Part shown: piece by piece, positions 6,715-12,125 of the stretch
How the letters are laid out: every line of letters begins with the position of its first letter
Numbering within the stretch: position 1 is the first letter of the stretch
Source: Sulfurovum sp.
Lineage (GTDB): Bacteria; Campylobacterota; Campylobacteria; Campylobacterales; Sulfurovaceae
Assembly (NCBI GenBank): GCA_024763575.1
Contig: JANTFF010000003.1
Coordinates: forward strand, 1 to 12,125
Reading direction: 5' to 3'
Length of the DNA: 12,125 nt
Made by a program: the position numbers and the translations under genes
Notes under the pieces: model-generated
What the model was told of the DNA's origin: nothing
The model's input: only the letters and a program-made list of their open reading frames with translations
The model's database searches: none

Positions 6715-7170
6715 CTATCTATAATTTTTCATAGCCTGTTGAGCCTCTCTTAGTTGGGTTCTTCTTTTTAGTGTCTCTCGTTTATCATGTAGCTGTTTAC
6801 CTTTGGCTACGGCTATACTTACTTTGGCTAGATTTCGTTTATTGAAATATAGACTAAGTGGAACTATTGTATATCCATCTTTATCAACTTTTGAGAATAG
6901 TTTATCTAACTCTTTTGCATGTAGTAGTAGTTTTCTAGGGCTTCTTGTATCTCTTGCATAATTCCTATTGGTAGTCTCTAAGTGTGCTATATGAGCATTC
7001 ATTAGGTATAGTTCATCTTTTATGAAACGACAAAAGGCATCATTTAGATTTGCTCGTTTGGCTCTTAGGGCTTTGACTTCACTTCCTTGTAGTACAATCC
7101 CCGCTTCATATTTTTCTAATATCTCATAGTTATGGTATGCTTTTTTATTATTTGCTATAGTTGTTGACAT
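6715..7170 (-). CDS. smpB: SsrA-binding protein SmpB
   Basis: This 151-residue protein is the tmRNA partner in trans-translation, placing tmRNA in the A site of stalled ribosomes so that unfinished proteins are tagged and degraded. Family hallmarks are NKKAYHNYEI near the start, GIVLQGSEVKALR (24-36), the central NAHIAHLE and NYARDTRSPRKLLLH stretches, and the basic C-terminal tail HDKRETLKRRTQLREAQQ that inserts in the mRNA channel. Length is typical. The ATG has AAAGAG upstream on the minus strand. It is the last gene of the uvrD-truB-ispE-smpB operon, 27 bases after ispE. The ssrA gene itself is not in the window. Confidence 0.96.
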   Translation of the reverse strand: MSTTIANNKKAYHNYEILEKYEAGIVLQGSEVKALRAKRANLNDAFCRFIKDELYLMNAHIAHLETTNRNYARDTRSPRKLLLHAKELDKLFSKVDKDGYTIVPLSLYFNKRNLAKVSIAVAKGKQLHDKRETLKRRTQLREAQQAMKNYR

Positions 7171-7197
7171 AATTTATTCTCTTTTTTAATATTATAT

Positions 7198-7941
7198 CTA
7201 AATTTTAAAAAAAGTACTTCCACTACCTGAGAAATACCACCCTTTGGGTGCAATATCTTTTAGTTGTGGATAAGCTATTAAAGAGGCTTGATATAAATCA
7301 TTTGCTTTTATTGCATCTACTTTTGATAAAATCTCTTTACTACTTAATTTATCCCAGCCCTCAAATGATTTTAAATCTATAGTATAAAATAGATTTTGTT
7401 TAAATGTTTTATAAACAAAAGAGGTATCACAATGAATATTAGGTGTATAAAGCTCAATCTCAAATTGCTCTTCTTCAAAAGGTTCAACTATCTCTCCAAA
7501 TCCTGATACATTAGCACTATCATAATCATAAACAAAAAAAGGAATATCTGCCCCCACTTTTGAGCCAATATTTGCTAGAGTAGTAGTATCAATTTGAAGA
7601 TTACAAACTTCATTAAATAGAAGCATAAATGCACCTGCATCACTACTTCCTCCTCCAAGACCAGCTCCTGATGGAATGTTTTTTGCTACTACTACTTTAT
7701 GAGATTTGAAAAAATCTATATCTATATTCATAGCTTTATAGGCTTTATATATTATATTACTAGTAGTTGGTATATCTCCACACCCCTCTATAGTAAAGCT
7801 ATCACAATTTTGGGGAACAAAAGAGATAGTATCATATAAATTAGGTACTTTTACAAATCGTGATAGAAGTGTATGGTATCCGTTTTGATGTCCTGTTATT
7901 TTTAAAAATGTATTTATCTTTGCATGTGCTTTTTTAGTCAT
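7198..7941 (-). CDS. ispE: 4-diphosphocytidyl-2-C-methyl-D-erythritol kinase IspE
   Basis: This GHMP-family kinase of 247 residues phosphorylates CDP-ME at the 2-hydroxyl with ATP, the MEP-pathway step between the two activities of IspDF encoded in this window. It shows AHAKINTFLKITG (5-17, with catalytic Lys8), GYHTL (21-25), the ATP-binding glycine loop PSGAGLGGGSSDAGA (90-104), GADIPFF (130-136, catalytic Asp132) and the C-terminal SGSGSTFF. The protein ends just after that last motif, which makes it short but complete for the family. Its start overlaps the truB stop by eight bases, indicating coupled translation. csrA, which lies between truB and ispE in C. jejuni, is missing here. Confidence 0.94.
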   Translation of the reverse strand: MTKKAHAKINTFLKITGHQNGYHTLLSRFVKVPNLYDTISFVPQNCDSFTIEGCGDIPTTSNIIYKAYKAMNIDIDFFKSHKVVVAKNIPSGAGLGGGSSDAGAFMLLFNEVCNLQIDTTTLANIGSKVGADIPFFVYDYDSANVSGFGEIVEPFEEEQFEIELYTPNIHCDTSFVYKTFKQNLFYTIDLKSFEGWDKLSSKEILSKVDAIKANDLYQASLIAYPQLKDIAPKGWYFSGSGSTFFKI

Positions 7942-8773
7942 TTTTTACCCTAAATTTTTCTATTCTATTTAGTTTATATTTTACTTCTCTATCTTTTATC
8001 TCTATAATAGAGAAAAAATTATCACTCTCTATCCAATACTCACCATCTTCTTTGGTCTCAAAATAGTCAATATATAACTTTTTGCCAAGCTCTATATACT
8101 CACTATCTCCTGTATAGATATTTTGAGGTATCTTTAGATAGTGTAGAGGATTTAAAGCTTTTTCCTTCTCATAATGAAAAGCTCCCTCATAAAGCCGTTT
8201 GAGACTAGATAGTGTACCATCAACTCCTAACTTATCAGAGATAATAGCACCCAATGAACGAATATAAGTCCCCTCTGACACCATTGCTTCAAAATGTATA
8301 AATGGGTGATTATAGTGAACTAAATGAATATCATATATAGTTGAAGTTATCTGTTTTAGTTCTACATCTTTACCCTCTCTAGCCAAATCATAAGCCCTTT
8401 TGCCATTTACCTTTTTGGCTGAAAACTTTGGTGGATAGTAGATAAGTTCTCCTCTTAGACTCTCTAAAGCCTTATAGACCTCATCTATTGTAAACTCTTT
8501 TGTCTCTTTGATAGAGTCAATATTTTCTATATCTAAACTACTAGAGTTAGCACCTAGCCATAGCGTAGCACTATAAGCTTTTGGTGTTTTTTTGAGATAT
8601 TGAAAAAGTTTAGTATATTGTCCAGTGGCAACTATCAAACAACCTGTAGCAAAAGGGTCAAGTGTGCCTGAAAATCCTACTTTTTTAGTATTATATTTTC
8701 TTTTTACATAACCCATATATCTATTAGAACTTTTAAATATAGGTTTATTGACAACAAATAGTCTATTTTTCAT
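7934..8773 (-). CDS. truB: tRNA pseudouridine-55 synthase TruB
   Basis: This enzyme of 279 residues converts U55 in the T-loop of tRNAs to pseudouridine. The catalytic signature GFSGTLDPFATGCLI (33-47) contains the nucleophile Asp39. It is followed by the substrate-binding stretch YYPPKFSAKKVNGKRAYDLAREG and by SEGTYIRSLG and RLYEGAF. The C-terminal part is short and poorly conserved, without a clear full PUA domain, as in other Campylobacterota TruB proteins. It lies five bases after uvrD and overlaps ispE by eight bases, so all belong to one transcript. The start is an ATG directly ahead of the conserved beta strand LFVVNKP. Confidence 0.94.
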   Translation of the reverse strand: MKNRLFVVNKPIFKSSNRYMGYVKRKYNTKKVGFSGTLDPFATGCLIVATGQYTKLFQYLKKTPKAYSATLWLGANSSSLDIENIDSIKETKEFTIDEVYKALESLRGELIYYPPKFSAKKVNGKRAYDLAREGKDVELKQITSTIYDIHLVHYNHPFIHFEAMVSEGTYIRSLGAIISDKLGVDGTLSSLKRLYEGAFHYEKEKALNPLHYLKIPQNIYTGDSEYIELGKKLYIDYFETKEDGEYWIESDNFFSIIEIKDREVKYKLNRIEKFRVKND

Positions 8774-8778
8774 AAATT

Positions 8779-10845
8779 TTAAACCGATTGAACAAATGAG
8801 CTAAGTATCTCTTTTTTGTTCCCACCAAAATTAATTTTAAGTTTATAGGCTTTTCCTGATTTATTGGCACTCTGAACTCGTCCTATACCAAAAAGTTTAT
8901 GTTTGACCAAATCACCTTTTCTAAATTCAGATTTTTTAGTTAGTTTGAGACTCTCACCTTGTATTAATCCTGCTTCTGACAAGAAACGACTTTTAGTTAA
9001 CTGTTTTCTCTGCCCTTTATAAAACCTACTATGCACATAACACAAACTTAGATGTGATTTAGCCCTAGTAATTGCTACATATCCTAGTCGTCTCTCCTCT
9101 TCCATATTACATCCATCACCTAATAGTGGGAAAAACTCCTCTTCTAATCCAATTACATAGAGATATTCAAATTCTAATCCTTTAGAAGCGTGGATACTCA
9201 TAATAGTTATAGCCCTATCATCAACTTGGTCTTGTTCACTCTGTAATGATACTTCATTTAGAAATCCATCTAATGTTTGATTTGGTTGTTTGAGAATAGA
9301 TTCTCGAAAATATCCATAAAACTCATCAATATTTAAAACTCTATCTGCACCATCAGGCATAAGACTATAGTATTTATTTAGTCCAATAGTCTCTTCAAAA
9401 AGTGTAATAAAATTAACAAGTGAATGTTCTTGTTCACTTATTAGTAGATGAATAGCTTTTGTTAATTCTTTAAGTGAATTAGATGCTTTTTTACTAACAA
9501 TAGTTGATAACTCTTCAACTGATTTTGTATCTATTAGTGTAAATAGTGAACACTGTTCCTCAAAGGCTACTTTTTTCAATTTATCTATAGATACTTTACC
9601 CATAGCTCGTTTGGGCTTATTGATAATCCTCTCTAATGAAAAATCATCATGAGGATTAGCAAATACTCTCAAATATGAGATTATATCTTTGATTTCAGCT
9701 CTATCATAAAAACGCATACCACCTAAAAGTTTAAATCCTAACCCCTCTTTGGTAAACCCCTCTTCAAGTGAGCGAGAAAGTGCATTAATACGATATAATA
9801 CAGCAATCTCATTAGATGGTACTCCTCTATCTAGTAACTCTTTTATCTCTTTAGCTATAGCTCTAGCCTCTCTAGTCTCATCAAGTGAGTGAAATAGTAC
9901 AACATCTGAACCCTCACCTTTATATGAAGTTAGTTTTTTACCTATTCTTTGGTTATTATGTTCTATTAAATCATTTGCAGCTCTAAGTATAGGTTTGGTT
10001 GAGCGATAATTTGTCTCCAATTTAACTGTTTTGGTATTTTTGAAATAGTTTGCAAACTCTAATATATTTCTAATATTAGCCCCACGCCAACCATAGATAC
10101 TTTGGTCATCATCTCCAACTACACATAAATTATTATGCTCCGATGCCAAAAGCTCTAATAGCTTAAATTGAAGCTCATTTGTATCTTGATACTCATCAAC
10201 CATAATATACTTATAACGATTACTTGTTTCTACTCTTAATTTATCATTTTGTTTTAGTATCTGATATGTCAACATCAATAAATCATCAAAGTCAACTAAA
10301 TTATTTAGTGTTATCTCATTTTGATACTCTTCATAAATCTTTGCAATCTTTTTATAATCAGGCAGTTCAGCTCTTGTATTAATCTCTTGGGGAGTTAATA
10401 GAGTATTTTTGTATTTTGCAATCTCTGAGCTAATAAAAGCAATGTTTAATTCTATACCGTTATCTTTGGCAATTCTTTTGAGAATTCTTTTTCTATCTTC
10501 ACTATCTATAATGACAAAGTTATTAGCTCTGCCTAATTTTTCTATATGAAATTTCAAAAAAAGCAGTCCAAACTTATGAAAAGTACACAAAAGTGGCATA
10601 GATGAGATATTTTGTCCTATTAAATTCAAAGCTCTATATCTCATCTCTTTTGCTGCTTTGTTTGTAAATGTTAGTGTTAATGTATTTAGTGGGTCAATAC
10701 CTACCTCACCTATAAGATAAGCTAATCTTGTAGTGAGTGTTTTTGTTTTACCACTTCCTGCTCCTGCTAATATTAATAAAGAGCCATCAATATGTGTAGC
10801 AGCCTCTTTCTGTGCTGGGTTTAAGCTATTTAATACTTCTTTCAT
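8779..10845 (-). CDS. uvrD: UvrD/PcrA/Rep-type superfamily 1A DNA helicase
   Basis: This ATP-dependent 3'-5' DNA helicase of 688 residues acts in repair and replication restart. All SF1A motifs are intact: Q motif (LNPAQKEA, Q12), Walker A GAGSGKT (28-34), Ia TFTNKAAKEM (59-68), II VDEYQDTNE (216-224), III GDDDQSIYGWRGA (244-256), IV ETNYRST (277-283), V MSIHASKGLEFE (549-560) and VI EEERRLGYVAITRAK (582-596). The C-terminal GDLVKHKLFGIGRV (644-657) starts a Tudor-like domain that in PcrA/UvrD binds RNA polymerase. This favours UvrD/PcrA over a true Rep, although the C. jejuni gene in this position is named rep. First gene of the minus-strand operon with truB, ispE and smpB; ATG with AGAGAAG upstream. 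Confidence 0.94.
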   Translation of the reverse strand: MKEVLNSLNPAQKEAATHIDGSLLILAGAGSGKTKTLTTRLAYLIGEVGIDPLNTLTLTFTNKAAKEMRYRALNLIGQNISSMPLLCTFHKFGLLFLKFHIEKLGRANNFVIIDSEDRKRILKRIAKDNGIELNIAFISSEIAKYKNTLLTPQEINTRAELPDYKKIAKIYEEYQNEITLNNLVDFDDLLMLTYQILKQNDKLRVETSNRYKYIMVDEYQDTNELQFKLLELLASEHNNLCVVGDDDQSIYGWRGANIRNILEFANYFKNTKTVKLETNYRSTKPILRAANDLIEHNNQRIGKKLTSYKGEGSDVVLFHSLDETREARAIAKEIKELLDRGVPSNEIAVLYRINALSRSLEEGFTKEGLGFKLLGGMRFYDRAEIKDIISYLRVFANPHDDFSLERIINKPKRAMGKVSIDKLKKVAFEEQCSLFTLIDTKSVEELSTIVSKKASNSLKELTKAIHLLISEQEHSLVNFITLFEETIGLNKYYSLMPDGADRVLNIDEFYGYFRESILKQPNQTLDGFLNEVSLQSEQDQVDDRAITIMSIHASKGLEFEYLYVIGLEEEFFPLLGDGCNMEEERRLGYVAITRAKSHLSLCYVHSRFYKGQRKQLTKSRFLSEAGLIQGESLKLTKKSEFRKGDLVKHKLFGIGRVQSANKSGKAYKLKINFGGNKKEILSSFVQSV

Positions 10846-10862
10846 AACTTCTCTTTTTTTAT

Positions 10863-10868
10863 ATTATA
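10863..10868 (-). promoter_or_regulatory. -10 element of the uvrD operon promoter
   Basis: The minus strand reads TATAAT here, 17 bases before the uvrD ATG, predicting a leader of about ten bases containing AGAGAAG. No strong -35 box is seen in the very A+T-rich spacer. Confidence 0.5.
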
Positions 10869-10940
10869 CCACTAAAATCATTAATTATATATTTTATTAA
10901 ATATTTGTAAAAGTTATAAAGAATTTTAATTATAATTTGA

Positions 10941-10946
10941 TATAAT
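10941..10946 (+). promoter_or_regulatory. -10 element of the lysR-type gene promoter
   Basis: TATAAT lies 30 bases before the ATG; a second TATAAT at 10931-10936 is an alternative. The ribosome binding site AAGGA is at 10966-10970. An 11-base direct repeat AATTTTAATTA flanks the box (10922-10932 and 10947-10957). In DNA this A+T-rich, both the duplicate -10 and the repeat may be partly chance. Confidence 0.45.
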
Positions 10947-10976
10947 AATTTTAATTAAGTTTATAAAGGATATGTA

Positions 10977-11879
10977 ATGTTAAAAGATTTTGTAAAAATG
11001 GAGACTTTCCTTACAGTTGCGAGAGAGAGGAGTTTCTCAAGAGCATCTGCTAAATTAGGTATCTCTCAACCAGCAGTAACTCAACAGATTAAATATATTG
11101 AAAATTATTTAGAAGCTAAGATTATAGATAGAAAGAAAAATGGTATAAAACTGACACCAGAAGGTGAAGAGTTTTATAGTGTAGTTACTCATTTGGAAAA
11201 ATGTATTAATAATCTTGAAAAAGATGTACTAAAAATTATGAATAAAGAGATGACTTTTAGGTTAGCTGCTTCATTTACAATTGGTTCGTATGTTATCCCA
11301 GGTGAATGCCTAAATACAATTAGTGAAAGTATTGATAATGATGTTAATCTAAGTATAGATGTATCAGATAAAATTATTCAAGGTCTAAAAGATAAAAAAT
11401 TTGATGTAGGATTAATAGAAGTTCCTATTTTTGATGAAGATTTAATCTATAGAGATTGGTTTGATGATGAGTTAGTGATTGTATCAAATATGCATCTACC
11501 TAAAATACTTAGAACTGAAGAGTTATATGATTTGAAATGGGTTTGTAGAGAAGAGGGTTCTCACACTAGACGACTTTTGGGTGAAGTATTTGAAGAGTTG
11601 GGAGTATCGTGTAAAAGTTTTGATGTACTATCAGAAGTGAGTAATACAACAGCAGCACTACAAAGTGTCAAAAGAGCAAATAAAGATGATAATAGAGCTA
11701 CAGCTACTATTATCTCCAAACATGCTATAGCTGATGAGGTAGCTAGAGGTGAGCTATTTGAATCTCGTATATATGGATTTACAATGACAAGAAAACTTTA
11801 TATAGTTTATTCAAAAAAGAATAAAAATAATGTTTTTGTTGACAATGTTGTTAATTATATATTGTCAGGAAATTGCTAA
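10977..11879 (+). CDS. LysR-type transcriptional regulator
   Basis: This regulator of 300 residues has an N-terminal winged helix-turn-helix (about 5-62: METFLTVARERSFSRASAKL, then GISQPAVTQQIKYIE and IKLTPEGEEFY), a linker helix and a two-lobed effector-binding domain (about 90-295), the normal LysR layout and length. The ligand cannot be read from the sequence. It is divergent from the uvrD operon across 131 bases, and LysR-type proteins often control a divergent neighbour and themselves. However, uvrD-truB-ispE-smpB is a housekeeping operon, so a target elsewhere is at least as likely. It converges on the next gene with only 11 bases between stop codons. The start ATG has AAGGA six bases upstream. 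Confidence 0.92.
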   Translation: MLKDFVKMETFLTVARERSFSRASAKLGISQPAVTQQIKYIENYLEAKIIDRKKNGIKLTPEGEEFYSVVTHLEKCINNLEKDVLKIMNKEMTFRLAASFTIGSYVIPGECLNTISESIDNDVNLSIDVSDKIIQGLKDKKFDVGLIEVPIFDEDLIYRDWFDDELVIVSNMHLPKILRTEELYDLKWVCREEGSHTRRLLGEVFEELGVSCKSFDVLSEVSNTTAALQSVKRANKDDNRATATIISKHAIADEVARGELFESRIYGFTMTRKLYIVYSKKNKNNVFVDNVVNYILSGNC

Positions 11880-11890
11880 TAGACTTAATA

Positions 11891-12125
11891 TTATTTTTTC
11901 TTTTTGAGTAGTTTTGCATTTTCAGGATTGTTTAGTAAGGCACTCATAGAGTCAATTACCTCATCTTCCTCTTCACTCTCTTTTTGTGGGGAGATGATAT
12001 TGATAAGTATTGGATACTCTCCTACATATATCTGTTTGATAGCCAAAAGAGGTATCTGAACAAATGAGCCAAAATTATCATTCCCAAATCCTGCTTCAAA
12101 CTGTAGATACTCTTCATCTAATGAA
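11891..12125 (-). CDS. Partial hypothetical protein with an SspB-like sequence pattern (C-terminal part)
   Basis: A minus-strand reading frame is open from the window edge to a TAA at 11891-11893; only the last 77 residues are visible and the start lies beyond 12125. The visible part begins SLDEEYLQFEAGFG, then NDNFGSFVQIPLLAIKQIYV, then GEYPILINIIS. It ends in a low-complexity tail, with an acidic KESEEEDEVIDS stretch and a LLKKKK terminus. The pattern F-x-A-x-FG followed by a V-x-IP-x-x-AI-x-x-IY strand/helix unit and then an acidic, flexible tail resembles SspB, the ClpXP adaptor for ssrA-tagged proteins, which also ends in a flexible tail with a ClpX-binding tip. This is resemblance by eye only. 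It may instead be a Campylobacterota-specific protein of unknown function. Confidence 0.6.
   Translation of the reverse strand, partial: SLDEEYLQFEAGFGNDNFGSFVQIPLLAIKQIYVGEYPILINIISPQKESEEEDEVIDSMSALLNNPENAKLLKKKK

Noticed and set aside
7265..7273. Perfect DnaA-box-like TTATCCACA on the minus strand
   Set aside because: It is a single copy inside ispE, encoding the ordinary codons for Tyr-Pro-Gln, with no cluster of boxes or A+T-rich unwinding region beside it. It is most likely chance.

Overview
This window looks like a chromosomal housekeeping segment from a Campylobacterota (former Epsilonproteobacteria) bacterium, probably a free-living relative of Sulfurimonas, Sulfurovum or Arcobacter rather than Helicobacter or Campylobacter itself. 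The evidence is strong A+T bias, a bifunctional IspDF enzyme, and two gene orders known from Campylobacter jejuni and H. pylori. These are ispDF / HP1021-type regulator / ATP-sulfurylase-like protein / pgpA (Cj1607-Cj1610) and rep(uvrD) / truB / (csrA) / ispE / smpB (Cj1101-Cj1105). I recalled these orders from memory and did not search for them. I cannot assign a genus.

Layout, plus strand. Positions 1-95 carry what looks like the right end of an IS200/IS605-type element: a perfect 9-bp hairpin followed by TAGTTCAC. It abuts the promoter of the thiamine pair thiE-thiD (132-1578), whose genes overlap. A short intergenic region (1579-1662) holds a sigma70-like promoter embedded in an inverted repeat with three GTTAC units. 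It precedes a tight operon: ispDF (TTG start), an atypical HP1021-family response regulator, a degenerate ATP-sulfurylase-like protein, and pgpA (1663-5333). A separately initiated gene encoding a GlcF-like iron-sulfur protein follows (5398-6687).

Layout, minus strand. An operon reads uvrD, truB, ispE, smpB (10845 down to 6715), converging on the Fe-S gene. csrA, expected between truB and ispE, is absent, and those two genes overlap by 8 bp. A 131-bp A+T-rich divergent spacer separates uvrD from a plus-strand LysR-type regulator (10977-11879). The window ends inside a minus-strand gene (from 11891) whose C-terminal part resembles the SspB ClpXP-adaptor fold pattern.

Functionally, the window combines thiamine phosphate synthesis (ThiE, ThiD), three MEP-pathway isoprenoid activities (IspD, IspF, IspE), phosphatidylglycerol synthesis (PgpA), RNA and ribosome maintenance (TruB, SmpB), DNA repair or replication (UvrD) and control of replication or transcription (HP1021-type regulator, LysR-type regulator). 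Most of this is ordinary core genome. The points most worth a second look are the IS605-type end with its potential omega-RNA guide in the thiE promoter, the operator-like repeat ahead of ispDF, the cysteine-free HP1021 homologue, the pseudoenzyme-like ATP sulfurylase, the missing csrA and the possible SspB-like adaptor. I found no phage, CRISPR or defence system.
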